A stretch of 64,000 bases of DNA. Origin: Proteles cristata cristata. Taxonomy: Eukaryota; Chordata; Mammalia; Carnivora; Hyaenidae. Below, piece after piece: positions 1-12,700 of this stretch. The DNA is taken from contig JAESUZ010000756.1 in the NCBI GenBank assembly GCA_017311185.1, positions 558,001 through 622,000 of the forward strand, read 5' to 3'. A model generated the notes under the pieces. That model was not told the DNA's origin, searched no databases, and saw only the letters and a list, made by a program, of their open reading frames with translations. Position numbers and translations under genes: made by a program. Position 1 is the first letter of the stretch, and each line of letters starts with the position of its first letter.

Positions 1-15
1 AAAATTGTCTCTTAG

Positions 16-128
16 GATCTGCTTCAAAACACAGATGCCCACAAAAGAGCATTCCATGAAATCTACCGGACCAGATCTGTTAACGGGATCCCAGTACCAC
101 CGGATCAATTAGAGGACATGGCCGAAAG
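16..128 (+). CDS. SYNE1: SYNE1 exon 1 of window (segment residues 1-38)
   Basis: Acceptor TCTTAG at 10-15, donor GTAAGA at 129. The frame starts on a codon boundary and reads DLLQNTDAHKRAFHEIYRTR onward to ...QLEDMAER. The last two bases (AG) are completed by the first G of the next exon. Only 15 bases of the upstream intron are present, so its pyrimidine tract is cut off by the window edge. Confidence 0.95.
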
Positions 129-3063
129 GTAAGAGAATGGCTGGTTTTAAATGAAGTATCTTTTTTTAAATGCTCAGAGGATGTTTCTTCCATTTCATTT
201 CTTTTCAATGAATTGACTTTTTTTTTTACAGTGATGCTAACATCTAGTACATAACAGTTGAGCTCCCATAACATATCCTAAGAATGCCAACATCCTAATA
301 TGTTATTATTTGCAAAGAGTAAACCTGAATATACCCACAGTCTGGAAATCACAGAAATGGTTTCTTCAGAGACTGTATTTTTGTTCAGCACTGTGAGGAA
401 CATTATGTAATATTGCAAAAACAGCTTATAAAAGAAACAGTTGAGAGTTGTCTTGGCAGGGGAAAGAACTAAATTAAATGCTTCAATCAATCACGATTTG
501 CCTTTAAATCAAGAGCTAGGGAAGGAATCAGAGCTCCTGATAGTGATTGATCAGCCAGAGTTTAGAAGACCTTGTGCTTGTATTATATTTAGCACTGACG
601 TGTAACAGGTTAAATAAGCACCGCTCTGTTACTATTAGTTACTTACATTCTGTAAATTCTCGGTGTTTTATTTCTAGGTTTCATTTTGTTTCCTCCACAT
701 CAGAGCTGCACTTAATGAAAATGGAATTTCTAGAATTAAAGTACCGTCTGCTCTCACTGCTCGTTCTTGCAGAGTCAAAGCTGAAATCTTGGATCATCAA
801 ATATGGGAGGAGAGAGTCCGTGGAGCTCCTTCTGCAGAACTACATCGTAAGTCTCCCTGGTGCTTTGACAAAGAAATCAGAGGACACGTGGATTTAGCAT
901 TTAATATCTACCAGTTTATTTGACGCTGTAATTTTTGTCTTGAATTTAAACATGAAGGTACCACTGTGTTAAATGGGTTTGATAGAAGTTAGCAAGCGTT
1001 TCACGGTAACCTGAAATATACACTTATATTCTTTGGAAATACAGGAAGATTTAGCTGCATGAATCATACTGAACCATTGTGACTGGCTTTATTACTTAAA
1101 AAAAAAAAAAGTTTTTACATTGCATACCCATGACTTTGATTGTGAGCCCACCATTGAAACTGAATTAAAATACTTAAAGATTATCCTCACATCTCTAAAA
1201 AAGAATCATGAGCAGTTCAGAACAATTCTCAGTTATCCAAAAGGGGACTGTCTGTTTTTTAGATTAGGTCTAGCATGTCTCCAAGTTTCATTGCTTCTTG
1301 TGTGTATCCAGGAAAAGTAAAATTATGCCTGTGAATCTCTGTACGAATTTAATTTTCAAAGACTATCTTAGATTTTTGGTTGTCAGTATAAATAATTCTG
1401 TATTTACATGGAATAGTAACCTTGCATTAATGAAGAAATTAGGTCTTTCTAGAACTATCAGTTGTCATTCATTGCATGTAATTACAGAGTTATTTATAAA
1501 AGGTAGTTCATTTCTGTTAGTTAAACATCCCCCCCCAAAATGTATTAGCAATACAAACTTGCTCTCCAAGTTCATGTTCATAAGTGTCTGTATCCTGTAC
1601 TGCTCTGCTTGTGTTTAATCACAAATTCTCAATGATAAATTAATAAGTTTAAAACACAAGCCCATTTCTAACCTGACTAGTCAGAATGGCTTTATAACTG
1701 GTCTGATTGAATGCTTATTGAAACCATATCTTTGCTGAAGCATTTTAGAACCAGAATATATTTTAATTACATTTTTAAAGTGATGAATGAACAAGATGCA
1801 TTTGGAAAATAAATAGGTTTATGGTAAAATCTTTCTTTAGGTTTACCACAACTGTCTTGGAAACATTTGTCAAAAAATGTGAACTCTGTTAATGGTATGT
1901 CTCCCTTATTCATGCTCAGTTATTATGGAAAGTCATGAAAAATCTAATTTTTTAATCTCAAGCAATTACGTTAGTCTTTCAAATATTAAATACAGACATG
2001 CATTTATATTTTTGGATTTAGTCATGTCAAATGATACACTCTGAGCTCAGTAGGTAATTATGCAGATCTGTCTTTGTTCTAGCTATTTAAGGACAGCCAA
2101 TCAGATTGAAATGCCTAATGGGACTGTTCCAGCAGGTTAATGTTCTAATACAATGGTGTTAGTAATTCTCTTTGAACTTTTCAGATAAAAGGTACATAAG
2201 TAGAGAGTTGCTAGAATGATAAAATAGTAATAAATATTAATTTTTAAAAAAACAGTACTTCTGCTTTCTCCATGAAGTTAACTAAGCTGCTAGCTTTAAG
2301 CTGCTTCATAACCTAAAATAATTGACAAACTTGCTAATTATGCTACAAATGTGACACATTTTTATGAACATTTCTTAATATTCCTATTCCATGGTGCAAC
2401 ATACCTATTTATGACTAGGCCTTCTTTTCTAAAAGGGGTCTTAAAGTATTTTTTTTTTGTTTAATAGTTTTATAGCTTTAATAGTTTAATAACACACAAT
2501 ATTGCGTGTTGCCCATGAGCCCACTACCTTCCACGTGTCTTCTTCTGTCGCAGTGACAGCTCTACCGGCGGGGAGTTTTCACGTGGTTTCACACGGTTTC
2601 AATGCTAAACCATGTGTTTCTCGTGGCACAGTTAGTAAAAAGTAGAGTAAGGATTTACAATCTCATCTTCACGAACCAAAAGCCAGGCTTAAGTACTGAA
2701 CTTGACTAATCTGACAAAATTGGCTGTGAAAAGTTTTTTTTTCTGAACTCAAAAGACCAAGTAATTAAAAATGATCTCCTGTAGCTTAGTGAACTAAAGA
2801 ATATAGCCCACATGAATATCAGTTCCATTTAACGTTAGTTCATATCCAACAATATTTTTATGTTAATATACTGTAGGCTGAGAGTGATAGTTGTTATTAT
2901 TTATGTTATGGGCAGTAGGGGGCCGGGGGTGGTGAGGTAGGGAGATTGTTACAGTCTGGCCACCAGTTACCTGGAAATGTGTTAACTCATGGTTCAGCTA
3001 CTTACTACCCATGTGACTTTAAAAATAATTTAATTTCTAGGAGACTTAGTCCTTCCCAAATTT

Positions 3064-3099
<36 letters not shown>

Positions 3100-6000
3100 T
3101 AGGGGCTTTTGTAAGAAACAAAGATGTACACATATTGATTCCTTTTCATCTCACACTCTAACAGCTTCTCTTATCCCTTTGGAATTTATGGGAAAATAAT
3201 TTTCTCTACAACAGACTATTTCAAAGAATGAAAACTTTCAAATATAATAATAAAATCAAGTTCTTAAATCCAGTCTTTCCCTTGGTTTCTAAAAAAATTT
3301 ATTGTAATGAGCCATATGCTGCTACATCATCTAATAACCGAAGTAATATGCAGGATGTAAAGGTTCCATAATTATCTCTTCCTTAGTTTGAATTCTCAAT
3401 TCAGTCTTATTCCTATGCAAAAATGCATCATTCTTTAAAGGGTTAGAGAATCAAAAAATGTGCTTCCTTCTTACCTCTTGTATGAGGTGCTCAGGTATAC
3501 AGCTGCTGTGTGCTAAAGAAATTCTTGGAAAATATTTCACAAATGCTAGGCCACATGCTATTCATAAGAGATTACATGCTGTAATATAAATCAAGAGATC
3601 TTGTTTTGGTTTTTGGTGTCAGAATTGTTCTTGACATGGCCATGTTTGTTAACACATGCTTCAGTTTTACTATGGAAGAAAGAGGATCATGTATTCTTTT
3701 TCATAAAAGAAGAGCTCTTAGAATTGTGGCCTGTATGAATGCAACATAAGTAATGGGAGCATTTTTTTTTTTTTTTTACTATTTGTAATTATTTTATCAA
3801 TGCAAGTAGGCCATTCTGTTAAAACCTTTTCTCAAAGATGAGTTTTTAAATTCTAAATTACCAGGTTTAGTTCCATTCAAGTGAAATTGATAAGTGAAAT
3901 TTACTTATTATCCTTATATTTATCTTGTGAGAGTATAAGTTTAGTATCTTCCACTAACACTTTGAATTTAGTGGGACAGAGAGGTATCTTAATTTTCTTG
4001 AAGTGTCATCAAGTATAACATGGTTTATTTGTTGAACTTGATATTTAAAAAGTAAGCCTTATTTTGAAAAAAATAAATTAATCCTACCATTATTTTAAGT
4101 ATACATTTGTGTTTACACCCTTCTGAGAGACTGTCTCAATAGCTCATGATAAAAAGGAGATTTAGTAGTCCTCCTGCCAAAATGATACTAATAGATAAAA
4201 TAATTCATGTCACTAAATGGATTTTCTCTGTATTCAGAAAAAAGTGCCAAAATAAATGAAACAATTAAAAGGTAAACTAACACATAAAGTATCTTCCTAA
4301 AAAAATTAATTACCGGGGCTCAGTCAGTTAAGCGTCCGACTTTGGCTCAGGTCATGATCTCACGGTTCGTGGGTTCGAGCCCTGCATTGGGCTCTGTGCT
4401 GACGGCTAGCTCAGAGCCTGGAGTCTGCTTCAGATTGTGTCTCCCTTTCTCTCTGACCCTCCCCTGCTCATTTTCTCTCTCTCTCACTCTCTCTCTCAGA
4501 AATAAATAAAACATTTAAAAAAATAAAATTAATTAATTACCTACTCTTCCTAATAAGAAAGCTCTAAAATACTTTAATGAATCCCAACAACATTTATAAT
4601 ATTCTTAAAATATGCTTTTTCCCCCCTTGGACCAAAAATGAAACTAGAAATAAACTTTGCTTTCTTGTTCATTGTTAATTTGTAAACAACTCTAGCAAAG
4701 GCATATTTAATTAATTATTTCTGTCCAGACAGGCTCTATTTCCCATTCCTCTGACACTTAGAACAATTGTTTTTCCATTAGCTTCTTGAAATTTGAGCCA
4801 AAAATAAATGGAGACTATTTTTTAAACATTGCCATATATATTTGTTTCTTCAGTTTTCTACAGTGCCTTGCAAATTAGGTGTAACTTTTTTTTTGGATCA
4901 AATTATGATATGCTCATTTGGTTGAATTATGCTAAATTTAAGTTGCACTAAATTACTCTTCCCCTAATTGGGGAACAGGAGAGGCTAATGGAGTAGAACA
5001 AAAGGCTAAACAATCAACTAACCAGACAATAGTAAAACTATTGTTTTACTTCATTCTCAAACAAAAATAATATAGCCTATTAAGTTATTGAAATAAGTAT
5101 TTATCATGGAATCCTTCAATCCAAGTATCTCACAGCTTTCTCTATTCACTATGTTCATGAAGAAAAATTAATATATAAGTAAAATGCTTTATAAGCATAA
5201 AATGCTATGAAAAGTATTATGTATGTAATGCTTTTAAGGATTATCTTGCAATATGATAAACATTTATCAATGAAATTGAGGGATGTCTGAAATTTTGTAT
5301 GAAGTTTTAGATCTGCACTCAAACATTTTGTGTCTCCATATTAAGTATTTATGGGCATATTACACTGGACTTCAACTGATTTTTTAACTGATTTTTTAAT
5401 ACACTAATCAACTATTTTAGGGAGTTCGAATCAGAGGAACTAATTATACAATTAAATGAATTGAAAGAGCCTTTGGTGATATGTTGTTAACTATAATTAT
5501 GTTATTTTTTGGCTTTATAATAGCAGAATTAATCTTTGAAACAGGAATTACTTCATATTTCCTGGAATTAACAATACTTACGTAAGGATTTCTTGTGTGT
5601 TCTAAATTTTACAGTGTCAGTTTGCTGATGGTGACTCTATTACATATGTAAATTACACACAGGTATAGATACATCTTATCTGTAATTTTAAAAACTTTTA
5701 ATGTTTATTTATTTTTGAGAGAGACAGAGAGAGACAGAGCATGAACAGGGGAGGAGCAGAGAGAGAGGGAAACACAGAAACCAAAGCAGGCTCCAGGCTC
5801 TGAGCTGTCAGCACAGAGCCTGACACAGGGCTCGAACTCACGAGCCGTGAGATCATGACCTGAGCTGAAGTTGAATGCTCAACCAACAGAACCACCCAGG
5901 CACCCCAGTAATTTTATAATTGTAGATGGGATATATGATTATTTAAAATTTTTCTACGAGTAGACATTTTTGTACTTTTTGTTTTGAGCAAAGTATGCAC

Positions 6001-6722
6001 TGTGCCATTTATTTATAATCTAAGTTCCTCAAAGCTGTCATTCACCAGAATTAATGTTCAAAGAGCAGCACAATCCCACAGCTAAGACACAGTTGGATAC
6101 AAAAATGTTCTTCCAAATTTAGTGCTTTCTAAATGTTAGCCCCAGGTTGTCTGGAGAAACTTCAGTCTGTTCTAAAAACAAACCTTTGGGTAGAGAAGAA
6201 ATAGAGTATTTTCTCAATAGTGCTGACTTAGAATAAAAGTGTGGAATACATTTATATTCTCAGAATAGTCACGTCAGTTAATGGCAGTTGAATTCATTTG
6301 ATATTGTTTTAAAAAGTGAGGTTGGTAAATTTGGGCAAAATATCCATACACCTATCCTGAAGAAACTAACTTTGGCATATTTTCTACATATGCCTAGAAT
6401 TTGCCATTTTCTAACCATTCCCCCTTTCTAGTCTTTTATAGAAAATAGCAAGTTCTTTGAACAATATGAAGTGACATACCAGATCTTGAAACAGACGGCT
6501 GAGATGTATGTGAAAGCTGATGGTTCAGGTAAAAACCACTGACAGAATTTGCTGCAGTGTTGAATGCAGTAGAATTTAGAACCTATAAGTTTCTGTGTGA
6601 TCAGATCATTTTTTGTTTTTTCCTGAAGAATCTTTTTGTGACCATGCCATTGGCCTGGAGAGCACATATTGGATTCAGTCCCCTCGAGTTTGTGCGATTC
6701 CTATCTAACCTGTGTAATTATG

Positions 6723-6763
<41 letters not shown>

Positions 6764-9700
6764 CTTCTGAACGGGGGCAAAATAAGCATTCATTGTCTAA
6801 ATTGTGATTTTCTAACCTGTTTTCAGTTCTGAGGATTCAATGAAAAAAATAGTAACTTGAGTATCATTATCAAGTAAATGAAAAGTTTACTTTTTAAACA
6901 CACAGGTTGTAACTAACATATGTTAGCTTCATTTTGTAAATATATCTGTCATATTTTCCAAAAATGAACTGTAGCATTTGTGATCAATACTATGCATGTG
7001 ACCATCTATTTGAGTACATATATAAAATGTGAACAAATACATATGTCATTTATTGCATCCCATTTATCAAAAATTTTAAATGTTACCCTCTTTAATCTCT
7101 CTAAATAGGTGTGACTATGGTATAATATATCCTCAGCATTAACTGAATAAAATTCTAACATTTCACCTGTTAACTTCATAATCCAGAGAAGATTTATAAA
7201 TGCAAACCAGTATAGAGACCATAGAAAAAAGGTGTGGTGGATTTAGAACAAAAAGTAAGGACTGTACTTTGGCTTATTTGTTTTAGTGGAAGAAGCCGAG
7301 AATGTGATGAAGTTCATGAATGAAACCACTGCCCAGTGGCGGAACCTCTCAGTAGAGGTGAGAAGTGTGCGGAGCATGCTGGAAGAAGTCATTGCTAACT
7401 GGGATCGGTATGGCAATACTGTGGCTAGTCTGCAGGCCTGGCTGGAGGATGCTGAGAAAATGCTAAGTCAATCAGAGCATGCCAAAAAGGTAAGATGGCT
7501 TCTGACGAAAGGAAAGGAGTACACACCGATGTAGAAATGAGTCTCGTACAGAACAGGTCTTGAGAGAGTGTTATATTATTGCAAATCTGACTCAAGAATC
7601 TTGAGTTGCCTGAAAAATTGTGCTTTGAGGTTAGTAAATTATTTTAGGTCAAGAAATCATTGTTTTATAGAAGTTACAGTAAAACAATTCCCTATCTGAT
7701 CAGTTCAGTGTTTTGCTTTTGCATTCAGAAGAAGAGGAAGCAATGAGGGGCACCCAGACCCCGTGGGCAACAGAGGTCGCTATAACTCACTATAAAGTCT
7801 ACACTTGAAGGGCTCAGACCTCTGGGTTTCTTAATTTAAGAAAGAATAACATAATATTGACTCTGTGTAATGACACATGACAGTCGAACATCTGGACCAT
7901 CACATTTTTGTGTTGTTGGATATTCTTCTTGGATTTTTTTCAGCTCTCAGTCAAAGAGCTTATTCTTGGCAAGAATGATATTTTTCCTCCAATTCTAGGT
8001 GTATATGTGTGTGTTCAAGAGTTACTTTTTACTTTAATGTCACTTACATTAAAATATCACATAAAATGGATTGGTTATGTACATCTTAATGGGAATCTGG
8101 CATTTTCCCATGAAAAACCATTTGATATGTAAAAGATATTAAAGTGCCAGACTCCCATTAAAAAAGTATAGTAAATACATTGGAATTAGTGTTTGCTGTC
8201 CAAGATGAGTTCTGCTATGATTGTGTTATGTGAGTAGATGCATAGTTTTTAAATGTTTACCACTCTGTATTTCCCATAGATTGAAAAGTGTCACATATCT
8301 GAGGAAGACCAGAACTGTATACCCATACAGATTTTGGCTTTTCTGATTAGACTGGCAGTGACCTAGTAGATGTCATATGTGTTACTTTCATCCAAAGGAA
8401 TATAACCACCAGAAGCAGAAGTGTTCTCATCTATTTATGTGGGAAGTCCTCCCACATATGGCTTATAAAATAGATTTTGAATTCTCTTTGGTATCCTTGG
8501 CTTATACTGTGGTGTACGTGTCTAAGTATGTATAAGCACACATGTATTAACTTGAAACCGGCAGAAAACTGCTTCATTGCCAAGTGAATAAGCTTAAACG
8601 CATAAAAAAAAGATATTCTTGTATGAAGTGTTCCTGGCCCAAATATTTAATCAAAAAATTGTTTTCAATGGCTTAGATCCATGATTGTTAATTATCTTCC
8701 TCTACGATATTCAGATTTTAAATCAAAATAGGTCAAAAGTTTGTTTATAATTTACAAGGGCAACTATATGTTAGTCTAAAATGTCATACCTTTTATATGA
8801 CTCTGGCACTGATGTTTACCCGTCTGAAGACTGCACAAGTCCTTTACACTTACAGAAATTAGGTTTTTTTTATCTGTAAAATAGAAATGACAGAAAATGG
8901 TCATTATGTTTATTGTGGAGTTTTTTTGTCTTCAGCAAAAGATATGGCCAAGCTGTTCTTTTTTTTTTTTTTTTTTTTTTAAGAACATTTATTTTTGAGA
9001 GACAGAGAGGGACAGATCATGAGCAGGGGAGAGGCAGAGAGAGGGAGACACAGAATCTGAAGCAGGATCCAGGCTCTGAGCCATCAGCACAGAGCCTGAT
9101 GCAGGGCTTAAACTCACAAACCGTGAGATCATGATCTGAGCCGAAGTCAGACTCTTAACCAACTGAGCCACCCAGGCTCCCCAAGCTGTTTTGATAGAAA
9201 GACACTCAGTATTTCTAGTTCCTATTTTTGAACCTCTTTATTGAAAATTTCATTTGGAAAATGAAGTAAGATTTACCTTAAAATTTGTACAAATTTAGAA
9301 CAAAGATCTCTCGCATAGTCTGGTTACATCCATAACATTTATTGAGTTTTGGTTGGCGGTTTACAGTAGTGTGCATCATTTATCATTTAGGATTTTTTTC
9401 GAAACTTGCCTCACTGGATACAGCAACACGCTGCTATGAATGATGCTGGCAATTTTCTAATTGAGACATGTGATGAGATGGTTTCCCGAGATCTCAAACA
9501 GCAGTTACTGTTGCTCAATGGACGATGGAGGGAGTTGTTTATGGAAGTCAAGCAAGTATGTCTTTCAAATCTATATATGCTTAGAACACGCGTGTGTTAC
9601 AAACATGGTGATAAACAGACTGTTTAGAGACTGTTTTATTGTAGCATGGGCTCATTTCGGCAGAATGCAGATGTGTTTGGAACTGTTACGTTTATTTTTC

Positions 9701-12700
9701 GGCCTTTATTCTTTCCCACTTATACATTACTGAAATGTATAGTTTGGTTAAGGATTATATTGACAAATGGGGCCTCATGTTTGAAATCATAATTCTTCAC
9801 TCTGTGCTAGATTTTTTTTTCTTTCACAGTAATTGGACTTCCTTCAAGTGTATCTAAAATAAGAATCAGGAATTAGTCTTTCTGGCTGTATAACAATTCT
9901 AGAAAGTACGTAGACGTGAGGGTTACAGGCTCCCAGAGGCTGGGCTTAATGATTTTCCGTGTCATTCTCTTCCCTTTTCTTAACAGTATGCTCGGGCTGA
10001 TGAGATGGACAGAATGAAGAAGGAGTATGGAGACTGTATTACTGTCTTGTCTGATTTTGCAACCGAAGCCCATAAGAAACTTTCTGAACCATTAGAAGTC
10101 TCTTTTATTAATGTCAAGTTATTAATTCAAGACTTGGAGGTGAGGGGGGTTTCTGGACAACAGAGTGAAACCTATTCTGTTGTGAAATGAAAGATCATTC
10201 AAGTTATTCAGATAGTTGGAAATTTTTCCAGGCACCATTTTGACATGTGTGCATAATCCTGATTTGCACCCCAAAGGTAAAGATTGCATTTAAATAAAAA
10301 ATCTATTTGAAATTTTTAATGCTTTATTTTTTAAAGGATTTATTTGAGAGAGAATGAGCATGAGTGGGGGAGGGGCCAGGAGAGAGAGGGACAGAAGATC
10401 CAAAGTGGGCTCTGCACTGATAACAGTGAACCTGATGTGGGGCTCAAACTCACCAACTGTGAGATCGTGACCTGAGCCGAAGTCGGAGGTTCAACTGACT
10501 GAGCCACCCAGGCGCCCCTCAATTTGAATTCTTTAAAAATAGGTTTTGACCATAGAGTAACTTCAAAATAGTTTTTTAATTCGGACATATATTTTTTTAC
10601 AACCAAATTACAAAGGACTAGGAGAAAACAGGAAAATCTACATCCAACACCTCTACATAAATGCCTCTACGCTGAAGAATTTACTAAATGAATTGTGCTA
10701 CTTGCATATTTTGAAGACCTTGCAGCTCTCAAATATGAAGTAGTAGAGGAATATTTAATGACATAGAAAGCTTTTCTAAGATACTATTGAGAAAAGCAAA
10801 AAATAGTATCCTTTTTTGGTAAATATTTAAAAAATGGGTGTAAGCACACAGAGGGGGAGGTGTTCATGATATAGTGATGGATGCTGGCCCTGGTTAGCAC
10901 TGAGTGAGAAGACTGTAAGTAACTTAAATTTTCTTTATGTATTATATCTAGTTCATAAATTTTCTACAATGACCATATATGCTTTTTTTTAGGATAAAGT
11001 AAGTTGTATAATTGTTAAGATCAGAGGAATTGCCCCAAATTAATAGGCATTTACTTGATTTATGATGTTTACATACTACATTAACACATATTTTTTGAAA
11101 GCGTGAACTTAATGCTTACCTAAGGATTTATGGTTTTAAAGGAAAGCTGTTATCTATTTTTCATATGATCTTATCAATATATAATATATTAGTAATGAAG
11201 GAAAGCAATAACTAGAAACTCCGAAAGTTTCTTAGAAGTATAGGATTTCACACGGTACGTATTGATTTTTGTCCAGCCTCTGTGGCATTCTGAAATTAAA
11301 AGGAGATGTAATTTGTGGTGATTTAGCTGTTTCAATGGTCCATGCAGGATATTGAGCAGAGGGTCCCTGTAATGGATGCTCAATACAAGATGATTACAAA
11401 GACCGCACATCTCATCACCAAGGAGAGCTCCCAAGAAGAAGCTAATGAAATGTTTGCAACCATGTCTGGGCTCAAAGAACAGTTAACCAAGGTGGGAAAA
11501 TACGTTAATACATGACACACTGTGAAGGACCAGCACTGCCTTCAGCCTGCTTTCTAGCTCCTCGGGCAGGCACACTTGCGGGCAAAGTCTTTACATGTTA
11601 AGAGGTGGTCCTTTTGTTTTTTATTGGGATTCTTGATTTGGTAACTTTGCCATTTAGTAACTTGGTCATGAGTTTAAAAAATGAAGCTATGGAACTGATG
11701 TCAATCATACCTCTGTTAATTTGGAAGTAGTAGGAGGTTTATTTTAATAAAAAGAGAGGCCTCTTCTGGAGAAATAAGGGATTAGTTACATGTAATCAAA
11801 CAAAGGTAGGGAGAAAAGGAAGGGAAAAGAGGAGGAAGAGATCATATATTTAAGTGAGAAAGAGTTCCCAAATGACCTTTTACTGAGGTTTATTTGGCTG
11901 GTCTAAGATGATTCATGCTATTTCCTGTTTGCATAGCCCTGAACAGTGGAGATTCTGCTCTCTTCAGCTCACGGAGCTCACCTTGGACTTAACACAGATA
12001 CGTCTGTACCAACCTGTGTACAGGGATGCAGTGAACACCTGACACCAGCCATGAGACCTCTCTGTTCTATTGTGGGATTTTCCTTAAGAGCTTTGGAAGT
12101 CCCATTGGGATTTTTTATCTATCTGAAGTTGAGTTTTCTGCAGACGGTATTGTTTGCATTTCAGTAATTAGTTTTTAATAGAAAGAAGGAGGTGGTATAC
12201 ACGAAGAGGAAAATTTTGTAATGAAGAATTGAGAAAGAGAGGAAAAGAAAGTGGAAAAACCTGTTACTTAGGAAAGAACAAGCAGAAAGAGAATAACCCA
12301 CATGAGGTCAGTAGTAGGCCGTTAATGAAAAGAGGAATACACGAGATAAGTGGAAATCGGAAGAATCATGGTCTTGAAAAAAAAAAAAAAGAGAAAACTT
12401 CATTTGCCAAACTGCCATGTATTAGAATGTTAATTTGTACATCTTTTTATTTTAACATTCAAGTTAAAGTTGTTTGTAAAGGTTGGGTACAATTCAAAGT
12501 CAGCATTATTGATTTGATAACCTTCAAACAGCTTTCAGAGCCATACCTTGGGCTTGCACATCTTAGCCTCAGCCAAGTTTAATGATTTAAGGTGACCTCT
12601 GAGAAAGCAGATTCCACCTTTAAACATATCTAAGTCATTCTGCTTTTTTAAGTTACTGCTTCGGTTGTAGCATCTTAATAAGTTTTCAAACATATCCGGA

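Larger units (their letters stand above)
847..6431 (+). other. Intron 2 (5.6 kb)
   Basis: The largest intron of the window. It holds an AAT microsatellite and two SINEs (listed separately). The rest, including 847-3064 and 3098-4314, is AT-rich sequence in which I see nothing specific. Confidence 0.8.

Noticed and set aside
11946..12582. Open frames of 73 and 117 codons in intron 7
   Set aside because: No splice signals that fit the phase, no known family, purine-rich composition; not part of the conserved protein.
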